From: Chara braunii
Lineage: Eukaryota; Streptophyta; Charophyceae; Charales; Characeae
NCBI GenBank assembly: GCA_003427395.1
Contig: BFEA01000692.1
Coordinates: forward strand, 34,079 to 66,140
DNA length: 32,062 nucleotides
Direction: 5' to 3'
A model generated the notes under the pieces. The model was not told where the DNA came from. It worked only from the letters and a program-made list of their open reading frames with translations, and did no database searches. Positions 9,582 through 22,800 of this stretch are shown piece by piece (position 1 is the first letter of the stretch; each line of letters begins with the position of its first letter). The translations under genes and the position numbers were made by a program.

Positions 9582-12500
9582 CCAGTACTAACCTGTGAAG
9601 CTGGCGCCTTGTTGCAGGTACATCGAAGACGAAGCAGGAGCTATGGCGCCACAGGTAAGTCTCCCTGGCCTCCGCCAACCATCTCTCTCTCTCCAACGCT
9701 ACTCCAGCTCCTAATAGCGCCCAGCGCTGAAGACTACTGCTAACGCTACTACTACTACTACTGCAGCGCTCCTCCAGAGTGCTGCTGCCGAATCCTGAAG
9801 ACTGCCTCCTGCCTCCTGCCTCCTGCACGTGAAGTGTCTGGGAAGTCCCTATGAACTACCTCGTGACTACCTGCAGCCTGTAGGGCGGGCCAGTCTTATA
9901 TAGTGCCGGGCCTTCCAGGAGGCTGCTCTTGCCAATGCCAAAACGTGCCAGACCCTGGTGTTGAAGTTCAAACAAAGGTTGTCTTGAAAACAGGCCAAAA
10001 ATGGCCTGTGCTAAAACCCTGGTCTGGTGCCTAAGTGTCAGGGCAGGTCGATCTTATGAGGGCCTGAAAATGGCCCTCCGTTTCAGGCTGAAAAGACTCA
10101 GGGCCTGGAGGGCCTTTTTAGGCTGAAACGACACACGGCCTGTAGGCCCTTGTTTTCAGGCTTTTAGGCTGAAACGACACAGGGCCTGTAGGCCCTTGTT
10201 TTCAGGCTTTTAGGCTGAGAACGCTGGTCGGGCCCTGCAGGCCGGTGTGGCTGCGCAGTATGCCACACTCCCCCCTCCTTGAAAGACCAAGCTTACCTGC
10301 GAGGGCGAAGCTGTCTTTCTGAGGGAGGGAACAAACTCCGGGTGGGAGGGGCAGGTTGTGAAGCTCCCTTAGCTAACCTTTGTCGTTCGTAGTGAGCGTA
10401 GATCAGCGGTGCGGATGCTTTCAAATCAGCTCCTGAAATTCATCGAGTGTCGTCCGGATCGCATGCTTTGAAGGTAACTTTGTACTGTCGAGGCTTGTTG
10501 TCGTACTTGCCATCCGTGATGACGCGGTCAACTTCCTGATGACCATCTATAGATGGAGGATCTTGCGATCGTCCGCCCAGGAAGTCGTCGCTCTTAGCTG
10601 GTGTATATGTGGCGAGCTTCGAGGCGTGAAAGACTGGATGGACCGTCAAATGTGGGGGGATGTTGATCACAAATGAGGGGCCATCAGGCTCATCGCCCAC
10701 GGCTGATGTTACGAGCCATGGTCCAAACCACTTGGGGAGTAGTTTGCACGAAACATCCTGCTCGAGTGCAAACTCTTTCGTGGAGACCCAAACCAGATCA
10801 CTGGCCCGGATGGGACATGGCATGCGACGCCCGTTGGCTTGCTGCTACATGCGGACTTGAGCCTTTTGCATGTTCGTGCGGGCTTGAGCCAACAATTCCT
10901 TGTACTTCCGGATGGAAGCGGGGGAGCAAGCAGCGTCTATGTCGGGTGTTCGTGGGAGGAGAAGATCGACGAAGATACGGCCTTTCCGGCCAACGTCGTG
11001 CAACTCGAATGGAGGCACGTCGATTGCCGGATGCAACGAAGTGTTGTAGGTGAACTCGATGTCGGGGAGGCGGTCAACCCAATCCTTCTGATCCGGACGG
11101 ATGAGCGTACGAAGCATCATTTGAGCGGTTTGATGTGCCCACTCCGTTTGCCTGTCCGTTTATGGATGCCGAGCCGAACTTGGTTTCATCTTTGTGCCAA
11201 AGTCTTGCAATTGTTCGGTTGACTCCGAAATGGCCGGCGAGTTGCGAGTTGTGGTACTCGCCAAGAAGGCGAGTCCGGAGACGACGGTCTTGTGGGACAC
11301 ACAATAAGTCCTTGCCTCGCGAATGGAGAAACGAGTACCCGCCGACGATGCGATAATTGTTGGTCGGCGGGTGATCCGAAGATAGCTGTGCATATAGCGT
11401 GGGGAAATCCGGATCCGACTCATAGCACCGAATGAAATGCCGTTGGAGTTCCTCGTCGATTGCGAAGGCATGATGTGTCATTCCGCAAATATCGAGTCTT
11501 CACAAGAGTGCATCTCTGCTGCACGATTGGAGAGGCCGGTGAGATGTTTCGGTGTGAAGTCAAATTGGTCGATGAAGTACATCCATCGCCCGATGGTGCT
11601 GCTCATTGTATCTTGCGTCTTGTAGTAGGTCAATGGGTTGTTATCCGTGACCCATGTGAACCTACGACGCCCAAGAAGGAAGTGTCGCCAGCGCTTAAGA
11701 GCCATCACGAACGCGAGTAGCTCCTTCTTCCTTGCATCATCAAGTGAGCTGATAGGAGACACTTTGTGGCTGAAATACTCAACGGGGTGTCAATCATCGC
11801 CGTCGTGCTGTTCCAAGACTGCCCCAATGCCATAGCCGAAAGTGTCACTCTCGTCGGCAAGGTGGGGTCGTAGATGCTAAGGACGGGTGCCATGAGCATG
11901 GTCGTCTTGAGTGCTTGGAATGCCCGGCGTGCGTCGTCATCGAATACGAATGGCACCTTTGGCGATTGTAATCTCGTCATAGGTGCGACAATCCTTGAGT
12001 ACCCGGTGATGAAGCGTTGATAGTAGCCCGCCAACCTCATGAATGAGCGAACGTCCATGGTGTTGGTGGGCTCGGTCCATACGCGGATGGCCTCGATCTT
12101 GTCCGCAAGCGGACGGATGCCTTGCGGCGTCACATAATGGCCCAAGTACTCGAGCTCTTACTGCACGAATTCGCATTTGTCGTGGTTGGCTTTGTACTTG
12201 GCTTGTCGTAGCCAGTCCAAAACGGTGCGCAGGTGCTCCACATGCTCGTCCAAACTCCGGCTGTACACCAAGATATCGTCGAGGTAGATGAGTACGAATC
12301 TGTACACCATGTGTCGGAACTCCGTTGTCATAGCTGCTTGGAATGTGGCCAGGGCATTCGTAAGGCCAAAAGGCATAACCAGCCATTCGAAATGCCCATA
12401 TCGCGTTTTAAACACGGTCTTGTAGCGATCGTCCTGCCGGATCTCGAGTTTGTACAGTTGATCCCGGATGAATCTTACCGCAATTACGTTCATAGCTAGG

Positions 12501-13023
12501 CTACCAGAGTGGCTCAGGGCAAGTTGCCCGGCCGGGCAAAAATAAAAATAAAAAAATCCAATTTTATTTTTGATTTCAAATTTGGTAAAGAATTTCGATG
12601 TGACCCTGAGGCAAAAGTCGTTCAGTTTTACATCACATAGTTTTTCTTTTCCAGATTTTTTAGACTTTTTTTTCTTCTGTTTTTCGCTGTGCCCTTCGCT
12701 GGTCGTTGCACGGCTGGGCCACCCGGCCAAACAAGGTGACCCGGGCGGCCCGACTGGTAGCCTAGATTCATAGGTCACTATTAGAAAGAAAAAAAACGAG
12801 AGTGTCTGGTTCAACATTATGTCCCGCTGGCTTCACTTGGATATCATTGATCTTTGCAGCATCATTTTGGCTTGTCATCAGTCTTTCCTTAGCAATTCAA
12901 TTTCCATAAGCTTATCAACAGACCACCCAAGATGGAGCAATTATTCTAACATCAAAAGAACAACTGTGAGTTCTTTAACATCACGCTAGAAGATGACCGA
13001 CTTCGTAATCCTTGTTGTTGTTG

Positions 13024-13069
<46 letters not shown>

Positions 13070-16000
13070 GGGAAGGGGGGGGGGGGGGGGGGGGGGGGGA
13101 ACAACAGAACCTCTCGGTTCTGGCTCCGTTCCATTCTCGGGAGCATAGCTCAGTTCCTATTCCACCGGCAAGTCAGGAATCACAGAACATTTTGAACGCA
13201 CTCACGCTCCTCCCCATGATGGCTGAAGGCCGGAGCGAATGGCATTGATTACTTCCCTGTGGAAGGATGTACCACCCCTTGCCCCTGCTTGAGATTGCCT
13301 CATTTCTTAATCACACAAGACCGCCGTTTGAAGCCATGCTATATCCTTTACCGATCAGCCTCTAGAGGCACTGATGACCCCAAAAGCCAAACCCTCACAG
13401 GTTCACTGTGACCCACTGAGACAAGGATCTCTAGAACCCCTGCTAATTCCCTGCGACAATCCTTCTTGTTGTTGTTTCTGAGGATGTTGTTTTTCCCCCT
13501 TGAGGAAATAGATGATCACCAACAAGGATCTCTTGCTGCTATTTTGTTCAAGAGGATCTGATCAAAAGTTTTGGACACTTTCTCAATATGTGTGTGTCAT
13601 CCTTGCACAGGGGCCATGCTCATTTTCTACTAACGGAGTCTCGGTCAAAGTGCTTTCTGAAGGACATTTTTTAAGGAGTTTAAAACTGTGGTTTGTCCAC
13701 TTTTTCCATCTCAGGATTTGCTCATCAAATTGCTTTGTTTTTCAGTAATTTGCCCACTTCTATTTATCTGCATGGCCAAAAGGTGAGAATCCCAAGAACG
13801 TAGAGACGTGTTCATGCAGGAAACTGAAAATTTACCGTTGATGCTTCAGGGATGCGCTGCAGCTTTAGCGTAATCTCTGTGATCACTCCCAACGTCCCTT
13901 CACTCCCTATCAGAAGACGAGTCAAGTCGTACCTGCATGCAACTTCATCACAGTCAAGATCAAAAGGAGGAGGCGAGTCGTACCTGCATGCACCTTCATC
14001 ACAGTCAAGATCAAAAGGAGCAGGAGGGAAAAAGGAGTTGTAGTACTATTGTACTGATTCTTCTCGCCACACCCTCAACCAGAAGTAACCACCAGGCTCT
14101 TCTCAAACTTTAACCATCGGTCACGCACTGAAAGAAACTTAAGAAAGTAACCATTGGTTTCTCATTGGAGGTAACCAACGCGTTAGCCAATGGTTACCCC
14201 TTAAACCACCACCCATTTTCTTGTTGCCAGACCTCAAGCTTGAGCCATTGGCGGAGCAGATAGGAGTGTGTGCTCGTACCATCACTCCTATCTGCGACTG
14301 CCGGTGTTTCGAAAAAAGAAAAAAAAAGCTTGAGCCCTTATCCGAACTAAACCTGGCTGGGGACCGTTGTCAATGTGCATTGCGGCTGAACCTGTGCCGG
14401 GCCCGTTTTACGAGCCCCAGTTGGGGCCTACCTGTTACCAACTGGGAATTTTCTTGGTCACACAGCAAGAGTGGTAGTGTGAAGTAACTGATGGTTTTCC
14501 CATGGGTACTTTCAGTGTATAACCAACACTTCTCCTAAGGTTGATTTCAGTAACCACTAAGCTGACATTTCGTTAAATTTGAGATATATACTTTTTCGCA
14601 TGGCACAATTGAGCTTCAAAAATTTTAACCATTTTTAGACAAAGACGTCACGTGACCTAGCATGTTACGACGGAAGGGAATTGTGGTTTGATCATCCTCA
14701 GAGGAGCATATGCTCATGTGGCCGTAAAAGCGCCTAGATACATCTAAGAGACTGTCTTGAGAGCATTTAGATTGAGCATAAGCTGTCCTTGGGATGTAAT
14801 ATGCTCATTCATGGAAAATCTAAAATTTGGCCGAAATAGCTAGGAAGATTTTCATGTCCGGCCGGGCACCCGGGCGTGCAAAAAAAAAAAAAAAAACAAC
14901 GAAAAAAAAAAGCCTTTCTGTGCTCTCTCAGAGGACCCCAAATCCGGGCTCTTTGCATTTTTTAAGAGTTGGCAGTCGAGGGGGGGGAAGGGGGGTATAA
15001 ATTTATTTTAAAGGGGCTAAGGGGGTTAAAGGGGGGTGCCTTGGTGTAATTTTGTTATTTTCTTTTTTATCTCCGATTCGGTGAGGAATTCTGATGTGAC
15101 CCTCAGGCAAAAGTTGTTTATATTGCAATTCTACACAACATATTTTCTTTTCTGGAATTTTTTTACTTTCGTTTGTTTTTTTTTTTGCGCTGGGGCTGCC
15201 TGGAACCCTGCCCGGAGGTCATGCCCGGCCAGGCACCCAGGCGTGTATCCGGGCACAAGTTGGGTGCCCGGGCACCCGGAAAAACAGCCTACCGAAATTC
15301 GTGTAAGAAAAAATCCTCAATTTCATCATGCGATTTTTTTTTTTAATATAATTATCAAATCTACAGATTCTATACTGGTTGCTTTCAGTCAGTAATCACT
15401 GGTTACTTTCAGTCAATAACCACTAGTAACTTTCATTCAGTAAGTAACCACTGGTTACTTTCAGGAAGCAACAACACTTGACTGCACATCAGAAGGGAGA
15501 CCCAAACGTCACAACTGGACTGACAGGTAGCAGATAACATGGTCAGTTACGTCTGCAAAGAAGACACTTGGGTTTTGATTCCGATGTTATCAAGAAGTGG
15601 AAAGCATGGGAGCAATCTAGTACTGCCCTCCAGACAATCAAGGCAATGACTCCAATCGGCAATTCGTCCACATAGCGACCACAGTGCATCCTTCCAAAAT
15701 GACTCTGGCGAGTCGAATGCCAGGGCCGAAGGCGCGTCTTGAACACTGCTCTCCGGTCGCCGCCGGATCTTTGCAGTGAGACAGTGCTTGATTGCAATGG
15801 CAACTGCTGCATCGAGTTTTGACAAGTTGAATCAGTAGATACTAGATACAATCCCTTTTTTTGGGTTTTTAAAGGCCACGATGGCTTGCAGCTTGACTCC
15901 AGACCTCACGAAGTAACTAAAACAACGTTAAAGTAGGGGTACAGGCGTATTTCACTTGCGCCTCAAAGCGCCCACTAATTTTACACCTCGCAAGTCATTT

Positions 16001-16759
16001 CACAGAGGTGAGCTAGAGTCACTATCAACAGAGCCTTCTTTCCCCGACGATGCTTCCAAGCCTGTTCCCTTGGCTGTGATTCTGCAGGATGGTACATAGT
16101 GACAGAGGGACTCTTGGTAATCCAATTGAATTATAGAGAGTGACTTAAAGTTCCATGACGATGGCAGATTGAAACCAGTATTTATTATTTAATTTGCTGG
16201 GAGGTCTTTTGGGACATCTTCTAAGATTCGAGCATCAAAGAGAAAGCTAGCATGGGCCCTGCACATGCAAACACAAAGCCAAGATACTGTCGCCAGGAGG
16301 ACCAGGATATGCATACACAGTTCCTTGATTTGTGTGTGTTATCTTTGACAAAGGGGCCAATGTATCATTTCAGTTTTAACGGATGTCCCACAGCCTTTGT
16401 AAGCATTATGACTGTGATTTCAGGTTTTCCAACTTTTCAATAAGCTGTTGCTTCCATCTTTCCCTGAGTGCATAGGCAATTTGCCAGCTGGCCAGAGGTT
16501 TCTTTCCTAATCAATCAGAACGCAAGTGTTCTCTCTGGGAGACAACAGCAGAAATAAAGAAGATGCAGTGCAATCAGTCTGAGAAGTAGGAAGCGAAGGG
16601 AGCTGTCAATACCACAACCTCAGGTCATCGCAAACCCTACTACTGCATGCTGGGAGGGAGTAAAACAGTTTAAGTGTGTGAAACTATTTGCCGCATGCTG
16701 CGTGTGTGTGTTTCCCAACATCCCCAAACTCTCTCTTTCTCATTCCATCCTCATACCAT

Positions 16760-16807
<48 letters not shown>

Positions 16808-19800
16808 NNNNNNNNNNNNNNNNNNNNNNNNNNNNNNNNNNNNNNNNNNNNNNNNNNNNNNNNNNNNNNNNNNNNNNNNNNNNNNNNNNNNNNNNNNNNN
16901 NNNNNNNNNNNNNNNNNNNNNNNNNNNNNNNNNNNNNNNNNNNNNNNNNNNNNNNNNNNNNNNNNNNNNNNNNNNNNNNNNNNNNNNNNNNNNNNNNNNN
17001 NNNNNNNNNNNNNNNNNNNNNNNNNNNNNNNNNNNNNNNNNNNNNNNNNNNNNNNNNNNNNNNNNNNNNNNNNNNNNNNNNNNNNNNNNNNNNNNNNNNN
17101 NNNNNNNNNNNNNNNNNNNNNNNNNNNNNNNNNNNNNNNNNNNNNNNNNNNNNNNNNNNNNNNNNNNNNNNNNNNNNNNNNNNNNNNNNNNNNNNNNNNN
17201 NNNNNNNNNNNNNNNNNNNNNNNNNNNNNNNNNNNNNNNNNNNNNNNNNNNNNNNNNNNNNNNNNNNNNNNNNNNNNNNNNNNNNNNNNNNNNNNNNNNN
17301 NNNNNNNNNNNNNNNNNNNNNNNNNNNNNNNNNNNNNNNNNNNNNNNNNNNNNNNNNNNNNNNNNNNNNNNNNNNNNNNNNNNNNNNNNNNNNNNNNNNN
17401 NNNNNNNNNNNNNNNNNNNNNNNNNNNNNNNNNNNNNNNNNNNNNNNNNNNNNNNNNNNNNNNNNNNNNNNNNNNNNNNNNNNNNNNNNNNNNNNNNNNN
17501 NNNNNNNNNNNNNNNNNNNNNNNNNNNNNNNNNNNNNNNNNNNNNNNNNNNNNNNNNNNNNNCCCAACCCAACCCAAACCCAACCCCAACCCCAACCCAA
17601 CCCAAACCAACCCAAACCAAACCATGGCAGAATGGGCAGAACCACAGTGAAATTGCTGAGTCAAATGAAGACCAAAACTTTCCCTGTTAAACCAGATCCA
17701 AGCACACTAGGAATTCACAGAATAACAGAAGACAATATGTAGCTTCCCAGCTGATCCAACTTCCTTTGTGACACCTCATCCCTTTTCAATGGAACTAATG
17801 TACTGACGAGTAACATCAATACCATGTGGCCTCCGAAAAAAGGTGGTAGTCATGTGTTCCACCCTTGGGGAATCCCCTTTCTAAACACTCTTAATGTACT
17901 TATCGGGAGCTGCTGAAACTTGTCCCTCTGCAACTAACTGCACATTCTCCAGGGAATAGAAGCTTACCCAGCAGAACTTTTCCGTGCACGCGAAGCTGTT
18001 TTCACAACATCTCCATTTGCAGTGACTGCCTGCCACCAATCCAGTGTGCCACATCAGGGCATAGGATTGTCAGTTTTTGACGATCAGTCAAGACCATCAG
18101 ATCTCTAGGAGAGGGAGGGGGGGGAGAGGGGTTGGAAGAGAAGAAGGAACTCAAAAAAGGAATTTCAAGTGTTAGGCAAACAGCGCAAAACCCATCCAAA
18201 GCCCCTCTCTCTGAGGCTGCCCTCCGCCACGACCAGCACCACCAATAACTGTCGTTAAAACACCCAAGAACGATAGAAAAGCTGGTCCCCAGTTGAGAAA
18301 AACACAAGAAACAAAAGAAAAGAAAAGAAAAAGATCAATCGCGAGACATGCTTGCCCCAGATGGGTTAAATGGACCAATCTTAGTAACTTTTAACAGTAA
18401 TAAACACACTTTTTACTGTACTTTCATGCTCCACGTACCACGATTTCTGTACGCTCCTCAGTACAAGATTGAGATTTAAGCGACTACAGACTCACAGGTC
18501 AATTTGAAAAGTTAGGATCAATAGTTTTTTTCGATGACCAATTGCCAGTGTTTCCATCTCATGAAAAATGTCTGCTCCGGTCGTTATCACGTAAAATTGC
18601 CGGATTGATGGACAAATAATGCGTAATAGTGTTGCCGAGTTCGAATAAACATGGACGCGTCCTCATCATCAACAGTCCACATGATAACATATAAAAAATG
18701 TGCAGATCCGCTCAAATCTTATGCTACTTCTTTGCTTATCCATACCTTGATGGAAATCACGTTATCGCGCATAGTCCCATACCTATGACAGACAGATGGC
18801 AGCCACAGAAATCCAACTCTTTTTCAGTTCTCACTCACAGATATTCATCCGCATGGTCATGCATGTCGTTAAGTCATTCGTTTTCCAGACACCCATCTAC
18901 CTGAAAGGCACAGTTACACATCATTGAAGAAGGGGATCGGGCAACAAGATACTAACCTGGACCCAGCAACAAAAGTCACAAGTCAGCATGCAACTACTCT
19001 TTTTATTCTTCTCTTATCCTGAACCACCCAACAAAGAGTATACCCAAACAAAGGCCTGACTGTGCTCTGTGTTTTCTGTGTGTGTTGTCGATATTGACAA
19101 GAACAGCCCCTAATCCACCCAGATGAGTAGAACCAAAACCGAAGCAGCTTTAGTAGTCCTACTGCAGACAACGAAGCGCACTTGAGTTGAGACATTCCAA
19201 CAATGAAACAGTTCTACCTCTATAGCAAATAACATGGAGCATAACAAATCCGTTGAAAATTGAAATCCCTTTGTCAACTATATTTACTTTGGCTTTCTTA
19301 GGGGTACCCCTTTCCGTTTGTTCTTGCAGCCCCCCTTTTAAAATGCCCCTCACGTGCACCGGCTGCCCACACCCCCATGTGTTGTGTGTGTGTTTTGGAT
19401 GTTCACCACAACACCCTCTAGTCCACCCAGCCGAGCAGAACCAAAATCGAAGCAGCTTTAGTAGTCCTACTGCAGACAACGAAAAGCACTTCAGTTGAGA
19501 CATTCCAGCAATGAAACAGTTTTACGGTTTTACCTCTATAGCAAGTAACATGGAGCACAATAAATCCGTTGAAAATTGAAATCCCTTTGTCAGCTATGTT
19601 TACTTTGGTTTTGTTAGGGGTGCCCTATTCATTTATTCTTGCAGCTCCCCTTTTACTATGCCTCTCGCGTACAAGGCTGCCCACATCGATTGTGGTTGAG
19701 CGTCGGCTGCCCACACCCCCGTGTGCCTTAACGATACACTTGCACATCATGAAAGGAGGCAGAGTAAAGCGGGAGGTATACTCCTGTTCACTTTTCGTTA

Positions 19801-22800
19801 GATCTTCAGCTCATATCTTGTCTGTTCTCTTAATGATGCTCGGTCACATACATTTCCTAGTAGTACACAAGGGGAGGAAGGAAGGGAAGGGGTACGAGGC
19901 GGAGTTCTATAGGGAGTGAGGGGCAGGAGAGGAAGAAGGGGTAGGGGAGAAAGTGGAACAGCAAAGGACATAACAGAGATATAACGAACTTCACTGGGTT
20001 CTAAATACTCACCCCTGGAGCAGTCTACTCTGGAATGGCACAAGATTTGGGGTTGAGGAGCAGCTGTTGCCTATGGTAAGTGGCTACCCCTGCAAACCGG
20101 TTCGTGTGTGGACTGTGGAAACACCACATCCAATTCTCGCAGTCGCAGTTGCTGCACCGAATGGCGTGGTGTAGACAGATGTCACAGGCTACGTGGCTCC
20201 TACATGCTAGGAACACAGAGGCACGCAGACCGCAACTGTAGGGAGGCATTGCCGTTCCAGCCCATCTACAAATTGGACATGCTCGAAGAACCATATGGTA
20301 CGGGTTCAGCTTCACGCTCTGCACGTGCAAGGATCAGACGATCCGTTGGTTGTCAGCTTGTCTCCCTCAGTTACCCCCGATTCTTCCTGCCTCCTGTCTT
20401 TCCCGATACTAGTGCACTTGCCCACCTAGTCCTTTAACCATCTCACGTGATCCAGAACATTCACCTCACACGTATGCACTCATTCATCACACGGACTGGA
20501 CACAAATTCAACACACGAATATTCATTCATCACACGGACTGGACACGAATTCAACACACAAATTTGACACAAATAGACTCACGATGACCAAGACAGATAT
20601 GAAGCCAACTCTTGTTTCCCTCTGAGAAAAATCGTTAGAAAATCGTGAGGCACATAATGAACTCGAATCAAAGTAACGTGAAGGTCTTGGGTGATACGCG
20701 ACGCAGTGTCCTTCCTACCGCATCATGGCAAAATGCCAGGCACGTTTCTGCTGCTGCCAGTACAGCGTCTTCAGGGCCTGGCTCCGGAAAGGTGAGTTCG
20801 TCATCCATCCGTTGGTCTTAAATACCTAGTCTATCCCTACAGTTCTGCCTTCCCCCGCTCGAAACTTCAAAAAATTGAATTCCTATTTCCTCTTCCCCGC
20901 CCTTGGTTCAAAAATCAAAGTTACCGATCTCCAAAAAACAGTTTAAAACACTCAATTTCGACGGTCAATTCCTAACCCCGCTCAAAGTTTCAAACCTGAA
21001 TCCCAGTGTTTTTATCCACGTTTTCCTTAATTCCTTTTCGGAAAAACCCTTTTCCCGCTCTTTTGCACATTTGCCTTTTCTGGCGCTCCGACAGCCTTAG
21101 TGCAATCAGCCTAGTTGACTTCGACATTCAGCATGCGTACGAGCAGATGACGATCAAGCTGGCGACTCGCGCCCACACAAAGCTCAGAGATATCGAAGCC
21201 ATGAACACAGCTCAGATTCAAACTTGTCTCGTTCGGCTATGGCCGAACGCTGTACTCCCAGCAACTCGTTCGTACACACACTCTGGATCTCCCTGGATGT
21301 CCTGCACACACATACACAACACACTCGTATACACACACTAACACTCACTCATACACACACTAACACTCACTCATACACACACTAACACCTACTCACTCTC
21401 TGACGTGGCGGCTATGGCCGCCGTCTTCCTCCTCCCTACTAACAAGCTCGGCTATGGCCGACTTCCTCCTCTTAGCCCTCTTCTGCAACGGGCACCTGCA
21501 GACCTCCATACACACCACACTCCGACAGCGCTTCCGCACGGCTCACAGGCAGAATGAATCCATGACTTGACGCTGCCTCTTGATTTATACTTCGGATTGT
21601 CAAAGGTCTGCCCTTGGACCCTGGGCCCGGGGTGCACACAGTCCCACCTGGTACTTGATGACTTGACAAAGTGCAACCGGGACTGGGTACCGTGGACTGG
21701 GCTAGGCTAGACTGCCCACTTGCCCACTTGCCTACGGACTGCATCCCCACACTACGAAAGGCCACTTCCTGACCTTCCGGAAGGCTGTGGACTTGACCCT
21801 TCTGTACTGTGGCAGCTATGACCTTGACCTTTTGGTACTGTAGCAGCTATGACTTCTACCACTACTAAGACTTCAAATCTACAGACCTACTGTTTGAGAC
21901 GCGGCGACCACACTACCTACAGCAAGCAAATAGGCGACTGTCAAGACACAGGCCGCGGGTTCAAGCAGACACAGGTCAACTGATACTGTACATGGGTGCG
22001 GGCGAGGTCTAGGGATCGAGCTCTGGGAACTGCATCTGCTCTACCGTAAAGGTGAAAACCGTTTCATGTCCGCTGTGTCGGTTCTGTTGTTCGGTCCTTC
22101 TGAGACCCCTCTGACACCGGGTGCATGTGTCCTCCGGGTCCGGTCTGTCCCTTGCACAGCACCTGCACCCAATTGTCCCACTCACAGTTCTTAGCCTCCG
22201 AAAATTGTCTCACCCTACCTTCAAAGTACTCTTCCGGGAACCCGCGCCTTCGAAGCTCTGTTTGTAGAGCCAGCAGCGTTAATCCCACTTGACCCTTAAT
22301 CAGTGCAGAAGGCATTTTGCAATTAGACTTGCTTTCTTTTCCACTTTGCAATGTTTGCATGCATGCAAACAGATGACAAGTCACACTGGCGCTCAGCGCC
22401 CACTCAAAGCTCAGAGATATGGAAGTCGGAAACACAGTTCAGATACATGCGCGCTTCAACAGGCTATGGCGCATCAGCGCCTGTACAACTCTCTGTTCGT
22501 CACTGTGCTCAACTCCGCTGTTCACACACACTCAACTCAGGATCACCCTGGATATCCCACACGCAACACATTGTATCACACACACGCACACACTACACTC
22601 GCCTACCACCTATGGCAGCTAAGGCCGCTCAACCCTGCTGGCTATGGCTATGCAACCTCTACTCTGCCCATTCGTCTTCGGGCGCTCTGCAGACCACCTC
22701 GCACAAGTCGCTCAAGCAGCACTTCCGCATGGCTTACGCAGGAATGAATGAATGGCTGGGCGCTGCCTCTTGATTTATATACTTCTGTAACTCGTTGGTC

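Larger units (their letters stand above)
9343..10267 (-). mobile_element. 3' LTR of the Ty3/gypsy relic
   Basis: On the minus strand the LTR would start TGTGGCATACTGCG at 10267, immediately after a purine-rich tract that follows the pol ORF. The proposed far end is at 9343, where the plus strand reads TGTGAAGG, giving TGTG…CACA termini. It contains a promoter-like CTATATAAG on the minus strand (9903-9895), a 46-47-base repeat (about 10105-10225) and a (CT)n run. The left boundary is less certain, because the 5' LTR that would confirm it is absent. Confidence 0.55.

Noticed and set aside
17563-17625. Possible interstitial telomere repeat
   Set aside because: The units are CCCAAC/CCAAAC without the T of CCCTAAA, and they are irregular.
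16674-17742. Long ORFs of over 280 codons on both strands
   Set aside because: They run through the N gap and simple repeats and are artefacts.
18983-19503. Two similar minus-strand ORFs starting MSQLKC
   Set aside because: They are copies of the same tandem DNA repeat. The frames diverge after the shared part and no domain is visible.
22289-22773. Plus-strand ORFs of 140-152 codons overlapping repeat L2
   Set aside because: They are antisense to the LTR-like repeat, rich in His/Thr from CACACA sequence, and not conserved in the partner repeat.
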